Assembly: GCF_048773025.1 (NCBI RefSeq)
Contig: NC_133541.1
Coordinates: 12,225,412-12,289,411 of the forward strand
DNA length: 64,000 nt
Reading direction: 5' to 3'
From: Camelus bactrianus
Taxonomy: Eukaryota > Chordata > Mammalia > Artiodactyla > Camelidae
Below, piece after piece: positions 35,807 to 51,950 of this stretch (position 1 is the stretch's first letter; every line of letters begins with the position of its first letter). The notes under the pieces are model-generated. The model was not told the DNA's origin. It saw nothing but the letters and a program-made list of their open reading frames with translations, and did no database searches. The position numbers and the translations under genes were made by a program.

Positions 35807-35862
35807 AGTTTGGGATCTTGCTTCCCACCTGCACCCTCGGCCGGACCCTGCAGCCTGGCCCT
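35807..35862 (+). repeat. Local duplicate segment A2 (partner at 34,309)
   Basis: 'cagtttgggatcttgcttcc' and 'cacctgcaccctcggccgga' match segment A1 about 1.5 kb to the left. The conserved core is about 42 bp, too short and too similar for two ancient repeat fossils unless the sequence is constrained or recently copied. Confidence 0.7.
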
Positions 35863-38254
35863 GTGACCTCTCACCAGATGGCTGAGAGGTCTGGTGACAG
35901 TGGTGTGACTACCCTTCATTCTCTGTTACAATTTAGAAAATGTATTAAAGCCAAGTACAGTGTCTTCCAGTACCCCGTAGTGCCACCTCCCCAGATGGAA
36001 TGCACTTTATGGAAGGTGAAGTGCTGTCAGGCTGTGCTGTGCCCCTCATTCCGGAGATGGCACTCCTTGCAATGTCGGAAAGAATGCAGAGGAGATAAAA
36101 AGCAAACACGCCATGGAAGTTGTTGATACTCTCGGAGGTCACATCCTAATTGTACAAGGTGGTGAGAAACTGTGATGCACTCTAAGGTTTAAAAAAAAAC
36201 CTTCAGAAAATATTATATAATTAACACCAAGTACTTCCATTTTTCTCAATTATAAGCAGTGCTGTAAGGCACCTCCTCGTTCATGAATCTTCTCACGCAT
36301 CTCCAGACTGACCATGTTTAAGGCTCTTGATACGTATTTCCAACCTTCCCTCCGAAAAGTTGCAGGAAGTTCTCCTTCACCAGCAGGTGCTGCAGGGCCT
36401 GCTGCATTGTCCCCTGGGTGACACTAGGGATAATTTAATTTTAAGCTTTGACCACCTGGCAAGAAAAAGAGTTTGGAAAGGAAGAAAGATGTGTAGTTTT
36501 AAATGGCTTTTGATTCTAGTAATAAGTGGGGAGCATTTATCCTCAGTGCTCTGGGTTTGGTGGTATCTCTTTCCTGCATGGCCTTTTCATGTTCTTTGCC
36601 CATGACATTAGCCTCTTTCCCTTGTTGAGGGTGAACTTGAGGCATCTTGCTAGATTGTCCTCTGAAGAGGTACCACTGAGTGACAACATTTCCCCTGCAG
36701 AGCGGGAGGGCCGGTTTCGCTAGGCTCTTGCCAGTGCTGAGCTCTGCCAAACTTTGGTCTTTGCTGAGTTGATAGCTGGACTTTCAGTTTGCGTTCCTTC
36801 ACTTGAGCAAGGCGAGGCATGTTTTCCTTGGGAGAAGCCATTCGTGGGTCATTTTCTGGGAACCATCTGCTCGCTTCCTTTACACATCTGTTACTACAGT
36901 GTCTAACTAGACCGTTGTATGTGAGAATACTTTTGGTTCTTCCATATGTATTTTACAGGGAGATGATCCCTTTTGGTGGCAAAGGCAAGTGACAAGGACT
37001 GGCTCGGGTGATCTTAGTTCACGGAGAGCATGACCATAGTGATAAGAAGAGGGGGTTGGAGATGAGAAGGATGCAGGGAAGAAGGTGATTGTGCAGGTGA
37101 CCTGGGGTCAGAGTGTGTTCAGGGGCGGAAGGTGTGAATGCCTTCATTGATTCACCAGAGTGTCTGTTCTGGGCAGGCAAGGTGCCAACATCAGGGCTGT
37201 AGGGAGAGCTGGCCCAGCCCTCCCCTTCCCTTCCCCCCGGCCCTCCCAGGCCCTCTCTACACCTCCCCATGTTGGGCCTCACATGCATGTGTGACAGACG
37301 AGCTGAACCCGGAGTGAAACCGCTGATCACTCACTGCCCCATCCGGAGCAGGAGGAAGGGTGGAGGGTGGAAGATCTTTCTCCTGACAGTTGCCGTCATA
37401 CACCAGCATGGCTCCCTGGGCCTGCCCAGCGCTCAGCTCTCATTCTGTTGTTCTCACATGGGGTGCTTCCAGGGATCCGGAGACCTCTGCCCCCAGCTCG
37501 GCAGTTTCTGTGAAGTGGCTGATGGTCCCACCCCGACCCACCACTTCCTCCTTTGCAGCTCCAGGAATCCAGTGTTATTACCCCCAGGTTCTTCTGAGCC
37601 CCACTCACCCGCTAGGGATGTAAGACAAACCCCAGGTCAGCTTGTTTATCTGTGTGGCCCGGGCCTGATTCATGGGAAAGACCTCTGCCCTGACAAACGT
37701 GGTGTGTGTCACCACCCTGGTGTCCCCTCCTGTGACTCTCCCGTCAAATTTGACAGGGGAGTCAGACACCTGTCCACCGAGTGCCCACCACTGTAGGGGC
37801 CCGTTTCAAGCTCTCTGGGTGTCTCCTGAAGAGCCCTGTCATTAGGTTTAAGGCATCGAGGGACCCCACCCCAACCCCACACACATGTACACACTCCCCC
37901 CAAGGAGGAGACAGGCTTGGTGTAGCTCTGCAAAGAAACCATCTCTACAAATTCTCTTTTAAAAAATATCTACTCTTGGTCCTTTGATTCCCTCAGCGTG
38001 GGTGAGGTGTGAAAGAGTGCACAGGTTCTGGAATGGGGCGAGGCATTAAGACGCTTGGAGCAGGAGGCTGGGGCACTGCCAGGAGTCCCTGTTTTGTGTC
38101 ACTGCTTCTCATTGGGTGTTTCCATCCTCCTTCCAGCTGGGCCCTTGTTTACTACATGTATCCCTGACTCAGCCTGGTGCCCACCTGTGTAAGTGCAGAG
38201 TCCTCCTTGCAGCAGCCCAGTGCCTGGAGTGAGAGGAAGGACCAGCCTGGAAGA

Positions 38255-38625
38255 GCAGGGTGAGATGTGCGGTGGGAGGAGGCGGACAGGCTGCTGGGAA
38301 CGGTTGTGCAGGCTGTGCACTGCAAAGCTCTAGGTGTCATTCACATCGTGGTCCAGTAGTACACATGAGCTTGGGAAGGAGAACCATTCTGGAGCCATTT
38401 TTGGCATCTAGGCCTTAGGTGACCAGGAGCACCTGAACTAAACCAGTGGGACGAAAGAGGGTGCAGAGGGAGGGAGAGAAGTGAGAGATGCTGGGAGCGA
38501 GAACTGACAAGGTCAGTGACTTGACTGAGGGAGAGGTGGCACATGGCGTAGGCTGGTGTCCGGGCGGGTGCTAATGTGACTCATCTAGCTGGAGAGGGGT
38601 GGAAGTCTGCGGGGGGCAGGGCTTA
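38255..38625 (+). repeat. Diverged direct repeat B1 (partner at 39,955)
   Basis: The segment runs colinearly with 39,955-40,310. Shared blocks are 'gctgggaacggttgtgcagg', 'ccattctggagc' versus 'ctgttttggaggc', 'gaccaggagc' versus 'gaacaggagc', 'aaccagtgggac' versus 'agccagtgggaa', and 'gcagagggaggga'. By eye about three quarters of positions agree. It could be two copies of an unrecognised old repeat or a local duplication. Confidence 0.65.
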
Positions 38626-39954
38626 AGGCTGAGATGTTGGGAGGTGACTGGACTGCAGTTCTGGAACAAGTCAGGGCAGGAAAAACAGCCCTGGGGATCC
38701 CCAGTGTATATTTGGAATTGGAAACAGGCCCAGATTAGGTCACCCAGGAGCATGTAAACTAGGTTCCCAACTAAGGTGGGAGCAGGCCTGGGGTGGGGGT
38801 GGGCAGGTGGAGTCTTTTTTAAAGAAGGTGGAATTAAATAGCAACACAGCTGTAGGGTGAGGAAGGCCACTGGAATCTGGGCAGTGGCAGCATTTGGGGG
38901 AAAGGCGGAAAGAAGAACAGAGCTGAGCTGGGACGCGGTGCTGCCAGGCACCGGGGAGAAATCCCTTTTTGACTCCGTCACGCGTGAACATGGGAGCATC
39001 TCTCCTAACAGGGCCCCGGGGGCTGACCATAGCCGGCTTTCCTCAGCTACTTGTCTTTAGAGCAAGAGAGCCTGGTACACGAGTCAGAGGAAAGAATTCT
39101 AGGTGTGTGGTATAATGTGAAGTTTGATAATAATTATTCTATTTGTTCATTCTCTTTTGGTCTTTGGATCCAAAGGTTCTGAACCCAAAGTTAGACTGGC
39201 CTTTGTTTTGTTTTGTAAAAGCTCTAGTAGTTTTTCTTTGCTGAAAGGAGCCCGGCGGTAGAGTTGGTGGCTGGGGTGCTCCCAAGCTGCCTGGGAGCCT
39301 GGCGGACGTGCACCCCCGCCTTTGTGCACCGCCGTTGACGGCTCTGCAAATCCTGACGTCGCAGCGGAGGGGAGCTAGAAAAGATCTTGTTCTAGCGCAG
39401 AGGAGGCAGATCCAGAGGCATCCGATAACCTGCCTGGCTCACAGCTAATAAGAAGCAGAGATAGAATGAGGACTCACGGCTGCTGACTTTTTTCCTTTTG
39501 TGCAAAGACCAGTGTGTTGAACTGTGAAGTTAGCGTGGTATTTACTGGCTTGCATTGTCCAGTAGGGAGCCTGGAGCTTGCTGGGGGCATATAAGAACAT
39601 AAACAATGCCAATATGCCCTTCACCCCAGCATTGCCTTTCAAAGTGTTGAAAAGGAAAACTTAGAACAGGGCTTAGTTTTCTCCTTGATATTAACTTAAA
39701 AACCCATTCAGTTGTATCTATGAATGTATTTAAACTACTTACCGCAAGGTGAAACCTTTCAGTAGTTTACCACCATTGTATAAGGTGTGGATGTGGGTGG
39801 TTTAGGACAATTCATAAATAGGCAGAGTAGAGACAGGTGTTTCAAAACCATGAACCAGCTTGTGGTTTACTTTAACATCTTCTTGATTAAAAGCCCTCAG
39901 CCCTCAGAAATGAAGACAAATATGAACACTGAAAGTCTTCTGCAATGTGTGAGG

Positions 39955-40310
39955 AAGGGGGCAGTGGGCAGGCCGCTGGGAACGGTTGTGCAGGCTATGC
40001 ACTGCAGAACTCTAGGAGGGGTCATTTACATTGTTGTCCAGGTGGACACACGAGCGTGGAGAAGGGAAACTGTTTTGGAGGCTTCAGTAGCATCCAGGCC
40101 CTAGGTGAACAGGAGCCCTGGAGCTAAGCCAGTGGGAATACAGAAGATGCAGAGGGAGGGATGGAAGTGAGAGAAACTAGAGGGGAGGACTGATGGGGGT
40201 TAGTGTGACAGTGAGGGATGGGTGTGTCATGGAGGAGGTTTCTGGGAGGATGAGCATGTGATTCATCTGGGGTGGCAGGAGAAAGTGTGGGGAGGGTGCA
40301 GATTTGCTGA
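39955..40310 (+). repeat. Diverged direct repeat B2 (partner at 38,255)
   Basis: This is the second copy of the roughly 360-bp direct repeat, same orientation, about 1.7 kb to the right of B1. It starts with the shared 'gctgggaacggttgtgcagg' block and ends near 'tgattcatctgg' (B1: 'tgactcatctag'). Confidence 0.65.
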
Positions 40311-40927
40311 CAATGTCTGGGCCAGTACAGCTCCACACCCTACCTCATAGCCAAGCAGGAAGACCTCTAAGACTTCAAAACCATGTGGTATTAGAGGCAG
40401 TAAGAGGGCAGCATGGCAGAGGTAGTACTGCCACTGGCATTTTAACTCAGACATGTCCTGAAGCAGGAAAGCGAACACGCAGTCAGAAGCAGGTCAGTAG
40501 CATGCTTACATCCTTGTTGATTTCAGGTATGTAAAAAAACACATTCTCTATATAATCTCTCATAGGACGTTAAAAAAAAATGAGAGCCATCATTCTTTGA
40601 GGTCAAGACATTATAGCTGAAAAAACAGTAATGCTTTTCACATAAAGACTGATAAGAGCAAGTCTCTCAGATGTGGGCAGGTGGGGTTGTACATGCTGTA
40701 CCTCTTACTTTCCTAAAGCCAGGCTGTCTGGATCTCCATTCTAGAAGCGGTGGGGAGAAGCTGGGCCTCAGAGAAGATCTTTCAGTATTGCTGTAGTTGT
40801 GGGAAGTAAAAATCCATTTTAATACAGAATAAAATTTGAAGAAATGGCTCATGTTTAAATAAGACAGGGAGTTTGGGGAAATATCCCAGTGGCTAGAGGT
40901 TTTAGCTACCAAGGCAAAGGGGGAAAT

Positions 40928-43900
40928 TTTAATGTCTCATGTACGTTTGACAAAAAAGGGAAATTGTAGTCAGAATTAGGAAACCATATAATTTGGGGCA
41001 TGTAAACAGACTAATGGTTAGAACAAGAAAATCAAGAAACTAAAAACAATTTCAATCATATGCCAACCATCTAAGCTTTACTTAAAGTAAAATTAAAATA
41101 TGAAAGCTGTTTGACAATATATGAGCACAAATTCCTCCTCCTCCAAAAAATTCCAAAAAAGAAAAGCATATATAAATGCTCTTAACAATGCAAAAACTTA
41201 CATCTATGAAATACATACACAGCATTTAAAACAACGTATATTTTATACTGACCTCTGCAGTCAATTTTAATGAAGGCTGTACAAATATTTTAATGTGATT
41301 GGCTTTAACAGTTTAAACTAAACCCACAGTTTTGACGTGAAACCAAAAAGCCTGTAAGCTGACAGCCACAGCTCACGTAGAATAATGAGTCCCAGGAGAC
41401 TTAATTTTGTTTTAAAAAAAAAATTCTGGATCACTGCTAATGTTCAGATCTGAAAGAAAGAATGAGGTAATTTTATTTCTCCATTGCAGGATCCCGTACC
41501 ATGTTGTAAATCCCAGATCCTACACGGACTGTTAGACCAGGAAGGAGCCTTGGCAATAATGACTGGACCCTCTCGATGTACAGGTGGCCGCCGTGAGGCC
41601 AGAGAGGTGTGAGTGACGCTGAAGTTCTCCTTGTATGAACTAGCACAGGCTTGTCGCTGCTGAACAGGAGCCCCCGTGTGGCTCTGTCAAGGTTTCTGAA
41701 GCCCCGCGACGAGCTTCTTGCTCTTTCCAGCTTCAGATATTTGCCCTTTCCATACACTACGAAGCAAACCGAATGTGGTGTGGGTCGAAGGAGCAGTGTG
41801 TTTGCCCATAGGCCTTGTGGGTGTGGGGGAGTGGCCTGCTTCCCGGTGACTGGGCCACGCCTCGGGTGCTGGGTGCCTGGCATTGAGGTACCGTGTACCT
41901 CCTTTGTTCATCCAGAGTGGCTTGAACTTTGCTTTCAGTATCAGGTTCATCCAAACGGTGGGTCCCCCATGTCTGTGGCCCCACACTTCACGGAACCAGA
42001 ATCCACCTGGCTGTAGTGGTCCCCACTCCCAAGTCACCATTTCTTGTCCCTGGTTCACAGATGGACAACATCTGCCTCTAAACCTCACAGTAACGACCAG
42101 TCTCTGTACATCACTGAGTCTCCACGAAGCCATAGGGCGAGTGGTGCATCTCCCCACTGTAACCTAAGGAAACCACGTATTCTTCTGGAGAGAGAAAGGG
42201 TTCCTAGGTCTTGTGCGCTTTTGTTTACGTATACGGACTGTAGAAGCCAAGTCTTTAGTGAAGTGCACTTTAAGTTACATCTCCTAACTTAAAAAGAGGC
42301 ACCAAATAAACATGTGCTGAATCTGTGGGTAGCTGACAGCCATCTATAAAAGTGCATAGATCTTACAGTCGTTCAGAGACCCTGGTTGATTGCAAATGAA
42401 GCAGAGAAAAAATTATCCTGGAACCACTTGGACTTGGCAGAGATGATTAAAAAAAAAAAAAAGACTTTGGAGGTGCACCTTTGATGAGATGCTTTGCCAC
42501 AGCGAATAGTTCTAACCTCCCCTCGGGAGAAGAAAGTGAAGTCAACTTACAGCAAGATCTTACCACCTCCCCTTCACTGTTTTCCCTTTTTGAGATCAGA
42601 CAGTAAACACTATAATTTGTTACACCTTTCCTGACTTCGGCGTTGGGTGTGGGTTGATTACGTAATTACACGTCTCACATTTTGCACACTTAGGTAGTTC
42701 ATTTTAGACTTTTAACCTGTAAAAGGGTAGGAGCAGGGCCTTTTGGTCTATTTTTCTTCAGATTTTCTCTACATCCTGTTTTATGTGTGGTTAGATCAGC
42801 TGATGAGTCACGTGGTGTTTTGCTGCTTCAAAGGCCAGAAATAGAGACTCCAAGTAACCACACAGAGGACCATCTTGAATGTTTACCAAACACGTTGCTC
42901 AAAAACATGCTTTTCTACGGTTCAAATGCTTTTTATGAAAGAGCTCTGTGAGGGCTGTGCCTGAGGCTGTGTCTTGGAAGGCAGATGGGAGCCTGGTTTC
43001 AGGGAATCGGCTGCACACGCAACACAGACCTCTAAACACTTACAGATCGCCATGTGCTACAAAGCCTTGCTCATTGTAATTTTGGTTCTCTATATGCATA
43101 AAGGTCAGGACTTAGCACATAAAAGGACCGAGCATTGCTTTGATTGATGAAGACTTCATCCTAAGTTAGGAGGGCAGCTCGCCTGCAAAGTAGGAAGCCA
43201 GAAACCCTGGCTGGTGGGTACATACCAGCTCATGCTGTCCTGGGCACTGGTCTGCTGAGATATTCAGAAATAGAAGGATTCTTGAATACAAGAAAATGTT
43301 TCTCAAAGTAATCATTTAATTACAACAACAGTACTACTTTCTCAGTCTTTCCCCCACTTCAGTTTGAAGAAGGAAAAAAGAATCCAGTCAGAGAGCTACT
43401 GAGTCTTTAAATGGGTATGTTTCTGGAAACTAAGGGCACAAAACAGCTGACCTCCCCCTGCCCCTTCCAGATGATTCCCAAGTGAGGAGGAGTTCGGAGG
43501 GTCAGTCGGTGTTAACTCTTTTACATCTAGCTCTAAAGTTATCGTTGAGTAAGTTCTGGTGTCTGGGGACTGCGGGAGAGGCAGGAAAAGGCTGCATGTG
43601 GGGACCACCGAGCTGGGCCCCGGCTGGAGAGCACCCTGGCGTCTGGCTTGATGGACCATCTTGAGTCTGGACCTCCCTCCTTGTGGGCCTCCTGCCCACT
43701 GCGCCTGCAATGGTTATTTATTGCAAGGACTCAGGAGTGAAAAAGAAAGTGCTTTTACTACCGTAACGAAATCTCCTTAGCCATCCAATATACCCTACAG
43801 CAAAGCCAGAAGTTTCTGTTTCTGAGTATCAGCCATCCCAGGCAGTTTCAGAGCCAGACCACCTGGTACTGCTAAAATACAAAGCAAAACATACATGCAA

Positions 43901-46829
43901 ATCAGAGAAGATGACCTTTGGGCACAAGACCAGCCAAACCTGGGCAGCGAGGGGGTGTGGCTGATGTCAACCTGTGGCCTTTGTGCCCAAAGTAAGGAAT
44001 CCCAAGCAGGTGAGGGTTTCCGGCCAACGTGCAAACCTCGCCACACGCCGAGCCACATGGCCGGCAGGTCCTGCCCAATCACGTCTTTCCTGGAGCCAGC
44101 CCGGCCTGCTTCCTCCTGCTCAGATCTTGGTGTCTCACTGATGCCAGTGGCACCGAGGTCCCGCTCATTGTGGGCAGAGCCCACGGCAGCTGCGTGGAGA
44201 ATGAGAAAGCAAAGAGCGGCCTGCTTTGACACAACCAGCTGCTCTGACCTGAGCTGGCCCAGAGAAGACCCCCGGGTTGGAAAGACCTCTCTGAATGGCC
44301 CAAACTCACTTCTCAGCATCTAAATAAAAGCAGCTTCATGCTCCCGTGGTTTTAGATTGTGTGTGTCTACAAGGCACCGGTCCACACTGAGAAAGTCATG
44401 GCTGGTCTTTGCATAGTCCTTGGCCTGAGGCTTTCACAGAAATCCTGAGTGACTTGCAAGAGAAAAGGAACCTGTGTCGGGGGAAGGTTTCTTTGGTCGA
44501 TGAAGTCCAAGGGGTGCCCCCCCATCACCCTGAAAAGTGGGAAGGAGAAGGGCCCCCCCCCTCCCCAGCCCGTGCCGAAGAACCTGCCGGCGGTGGGGTT
44601 TGCTTTAGAAGTTAAGGTGTGTGCTTGTCAGGCCGGCGGGTTTTAGCAGCACAAGCCAACGAAGGAACTGTGTCAGGGGAGCGTGTACTTCAGGAAGAAA
44701 GGTCTTGGACACGGGCGTCCTGCAGAGTCACAGCTCCATCGTGGCGGTCTGGGTCTGGGCTTGCGGCCCGTGTTTTCCCAAACTAGCAAAATACCATGGC
44801 CCACGAATCTTCACCCTGAAAGTGCCTCTGATGTCAGAATGCCCTCTTCTAGTTGCATAAGGAGCCTGGGGGGTCTTTCCTCGATTTTGAGGGAAGGAAT
44901 TTGCTTTTTCAATTTGCTCTTTAAGCTCCAACCCCACAAGCATGAAATACTAATCACACATGTTAAAAAATACTGCTGTTTAATTTTCTAGTCATGTACT
45001 TTAAAAAAGCTGATACAATTAGATTTTTCCCCCATCCTCTCAGATCTGCCCCTGAAACACCCCAAAGTTATGCATCTTAATTTTCTGCATATATATATAT
45101 GACAAATTGCTCACAGGAAGCACATGGGGATTTGTCCAGACATGTGAATGGACCCTGTGATGTTCATGGCTGACTCCAAGCCCTTACATTCTTTTTTTTC
45201 TATGAGGGACGATATGATTACACAGCACTGAAAGCAATAAATGCAAAAGGCTTGACTTTTTCCTTCTTTTTGCTCTTCTAGCATGTATGTCCATTCCCAC
45301 GATAGTCTACACCACCTGACCCATTTTAAACCCCTGTTACTCATAGTGAAAAATAGTTCTCTTGTCATTTACTGACCCTTACATTTATATACAAATGACA
45401 GACTGTAAAACTGCTACAAACAAGATACAACATCCATGGATACAATACGTTTTCAACTGCAGGTACCTTGAGCACACGAGCAATCACCGTATTGTATTAG
45501 AGACATTTTATTGAAAATGCGAAAATAGGAAATGTATTATAGCCTAAAATAAATTACATAACATATACAGTATATATTTATATCTTTAAAATATTTTTTT
45601 TTGTGTTTAGGTTCTTTCAGTCTAGGAATTTTGACTAAATCAAGAATTTAGTGAACTGTGTCCATAATTTTTTAAAGAAAAAAACCCGCTTTCCGAAACT
45701 TAGAAAAATAGACTGCACTAAATGGATTTCAAATGTATCATTTCAGGGAGTATCACATAGTGACTTTGCTATGGTTTATAAAATGTCTTGCTTTCTCGTG
45801 TGGCGTAAAAGGGGAATACAGTACACTCGGAATTACCTGTACCGCATGGTGAGGACTAAGAATGGCAGGACCAGGTCATAAATCTACTTCCCAAGTGACG
45901 ATTCGGCAACCTGGCATTAGAATGCTAGATTATGACTTAAAGCTTCAGTTCCCTTTAAAAACTAACATGTAAAAGTTAGAATGCTCCGTTTCACTTGCTC
46001 TAGTGCCATCTTCAGGAAAGGTGAGTGAAAAGCAAGCCTTCTGGGAAAGTCATGCCCAAGGACGCTGCGATGGGGAGATGCGCTTTTGTGACACCTTGAA
46101 CAAGGCAGCTCACGTATGTACATGGCGGTGCGGGAAAGTGCGCGCACACTCAAATCTAGGAAAAATGTGAGGTGAGACGCTATCATTTGCATGTATCAGT
46201 TCGCTGCTCCCAAGGCACCTCAAACCTTCCCATGGGAGATGATTTCCATCTGTCCGTCCGTCCAGTGTGTTCACAGATCCATTCCTGAGCAGGAACGGCC
46301 ACTCTGGGCTGCAGCCTGGTGCTGCCCTCCACACGCGTGTCACAGACGGTTTGTGCCTCCACGGTGGGAGGTTGCTGGCTTACATCTCTTTGCACAGCCA
46401 TGTTACTGGGAAGCCAATCAAAGAAAGCCGAGTTGTCACCTGTTGATTCTTAAGAGTGATGCAAGGGACAGGGTGAGTCTGTGGCCTGCTGGGCAGTGGT
46501 GGCCAAGGGGTGTGCCGTGGTCCTTTGGTTCCAAGTGGAGACTGTCCGAGGGAGGGGAGACAACGTAGACTACCAGGCAGCTATGTCTTTGGGGTTTTCA
46601 CGAAGCGGGGGCATGAAGTCAATTGTTCTGTTTCCACAAAGCAGTGGCAAGCCCATTCTGCAGGCCCCCACATCAGCGTGAGCATACCCAGTATGCCAGC
46701 GTGTCCGTGAAACCTTTGAATCAAGGCCTCTTGCGTTACCAAAACAAAAAACCAAAAACAAAACCGGAAAAAAACACGACAGGAGAGCAGATGACGCCGA
46801 AGTGTCACCTTAGCTGTCCCTGCAGCGCC
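40928..46829 (-). other. ANKH: ANKH 3' UTR (probable extent)
   Basis: From the ANKH stop codon leftwards there is no further coding sequence. The human ANKH mRNA is known for a 3' UTR of several kilobases, so a span of nearly 6 kb is expected. Read on the minus strand, 40.9-41.5 kb is AT-rich with several poly(A)-signal-like hexamers: AATAAA at 41,472-41,477 and ATTAAA at 41,266-41,271, 41,289-41,294 and 40,928-40,933. I place the left end at the last of these. Earlier sites (AATAAA near 43,716 and 45,507) could give shorter forms. Confidence 0.4.
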
Positions 46830-49494
<2,665 letters not shown>

Positions 49495-49779
49495 TTACTA
49501 GGAAAGGCATACATGCGTGAAATGAGACAGTCAGGTAGTACGTGACCCCTGAGGAGCTGGGCCGATGCGGGGCTGGCACCCCAGTCCTTGAGCTGCCACC
49601 ACTTGCTCTGTTCTTACCTGACAACACAGGCACTGGCCCATTCGCCACACCTGCCCAGGAGGGAGCCCAGCAGATGGGCAGGCGTCCAAGTGGGTAATCG
49701 GGCCAGTGTGGAAGGCTTACCTAGGCTGTTGGACAGCTCAGTTAGTTCAGGGTGAACGCGTGTATTAATGTAGTTTTTA

Positions 49780-51950
49780 CAACTTTAACCAAAAAATAAA
49801 AAGTGACCTGAAAGCATCTGGATGCTTGCAGAACTGCACTGAATCAGCACACCTACTGAAAGAAGGAAATGATAACATCTGGATAAATGAAAGGCCTGGA
49901 AGCTTTTCAAGGTCTAGTTAAGAGAAGAAGAGACAAAAGCCACAAAATTTGGAACTTGGGAAAGCAGATGGGTAAACCAGTTTAACAAACTCAAGAAACT
50001 AGAATCCTAAACTGACAGGGGAAAGTGGAGCTGTCTCCTGCCCTTCCCTTCCCCACCATCAGAGAACGTGGCCACAGGTCCTTCTAGAAGTGGGGGTGAA
50101 GGCAGGCTGTGGAAAGTCTAGTTAGTAAGCTGCTCGTCCACAGTTCCCCTTGCACAGCTGGTGGCTGTGCCTCCCCGAACTTACTGGAGTTTAGTCTCTG
50201 AATAAAGTAAAACCAGCATGGTTGAGGGCAGAATTACTGCACAGGAAACAGAGGGATTAAGGGAAGGATGACATGTCGAATGTTTGGTCTTCTTCCTCTA
50301 TTCAGCTCCAGAACACGGGAAGGCAGTTGAGTCCCCTGACAGGCAGGAAACCCAGAGTGATGGCTGAGGAACCTGACCCACCAAGAGAGAAGACCCCAAG
50401 TTCCTAAAAACTGGAGGCTCCTGACAAAGCAGCCCCACCAGCCCAGCCATCAGTGAGGCCCACACAGGGATATAAACCTCACCCACATGTGCACAGCTGC
50501 CAGCTGGCTTCTAGTGCCCCGCCTATAAAAACGAGGAGACAACCAGGGATCACCAGGCTTTGAGGAAGAACTCTAATATGAAGAGGCTAAAACAAAGAGG
50601 GAAGAAAACCCCAGAGGAAACAGACAACGACAAGAGACAGAGTGGGAGGGAGGGGAAGGGAGAGGAAAGGAGAGAAAGAGGAGGAAAACCTTTGCCCAGT
50701 GATAGTCTCAGTGACGAGAGAAGACACTACCCGTGAAACAGGAACTGAATGGAAGTGTTACAAAAAGGACATTTCAAAGAACAGGAAAGAAGTTCTGGGA
50801 ATTAAAAAACAATTAAGGCAGAAATGAAAAATTCACTAAATGACAGGTAAAGTTGAGGAAGTCTACAACAAAGATAAGGCAGAATACAAAGACATGGGAC
50901 GTATGCAAGAAGGGATTTTAAAAATATAAATAAAGGACCCATCTAAGAGGTTCAGCATCAAATAATAGGAGTTCCAGACTGACAGTCTGAGAGCTGAAAG
51001 ATGCAAATTTCAAGTCCGAAAAGGGTCCATGATGTGGACATAGCACAGTGGATGAAAAAAGACCCACTGGGCATGGCACGGGACAATCCTGGGGCAGAAA
51101 CCAGATCCTCAGAGCTTCCTGCTTTAGACAGCTAGGGAGCTAGCACTGAGAGTTAGGAGATACGGGGCAATAAATTAGAAGGGAAAATGACTTCTTCGTA
51201 GAACTTGAAACCAAACCATCAGTCAAGTATGTTTAGAAGAAAGACATTTACAGATGTTCAAGGCCTCAAAAAATTTACCCCTCCACGCACACTTTTTCAA
51301 GAAGCTCTTGTAGGGTACAGTCTGCCAAAAGCAAAGGAGTCGTAGATGAAGAAAAAGAAAGATGCAGGGTTGATCACAATAAAAAAACAAAAAAGGCACA
51401 GGAATCCCTGGGGTGGGGGTAAGGAGAGACCCCAGGAAGGCAAGACAGGCCCACAGGTCAGAGCTGGTCAGCACTAGAGCTGGTCGGAAGAGCCTTGGAG
51501 ATGCTTCTTTGAGAGCATGAAACAGACAGGAAGCAAAATGTGTGTGAACACAGGAAAGGGGGTTTCGGGAACTAAGGGAAAAGGTAGGAATAAATGAGTG
51601 GTAAGTAATTACCATTTAGCTTTTAGAAAGCTAAGAAAAATTATAGCTAAGACAATGATTAAGTTCAGGGAAAACTAACTTTTTTTAAAAGAAAGGATGG
51701 GAATCAGACTTAGGTGTCAGAGTTTATCATAGTCAGAATCCACCGAGAGATCTGAAGATCCCGGAGTAGAAGCGGGGAGGGGAGGTGGGGAGAGCAGCTA
51801 TTGTGGGGAGCAGTAAGGCCGACTCTGAGCTCCGTGGGTGTATAAAAAACTGAATTTAGAAATGTAATAATATAACTTTGTAAGAGAATGTTGTTAGAAG
51901 ATGCCAGTTCCATAAAACTTTTCTCTCCCTTTCTTACCATGCACATGATT
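49780..51950 (+). mobile_element. Old L1 (5'/ORF1 region), plus orientation
   Basis: 'atcaaataataggagttcca', 'gtggatgaaaaaagacccac' and 'cagatgttcaaggcctcaaa' followed by 'aaatttacccctccacgcac' match the ORF1 region and following sequence of an old L1M lineage in sense orientation. The A-rich purine bias over the whole interval agrees. It is too diverged for an intact frame. The left boundary is approximate. Confidence 0.6.

Larger units (their letters stand above)
34531..40900. other. OTULIN-ANKH intergenic interval
   Basis: This is the space between the converging 3' ends. It contains two pairs of locally repeated segments (34.3/35.8 kb and 38.3/40.0 kb) and otherwise no gene, RNA gene or young transposon that I recognise. 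Its boundaries depend on the unproven poly(A) sites of both genes. Confidence 0.5.
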
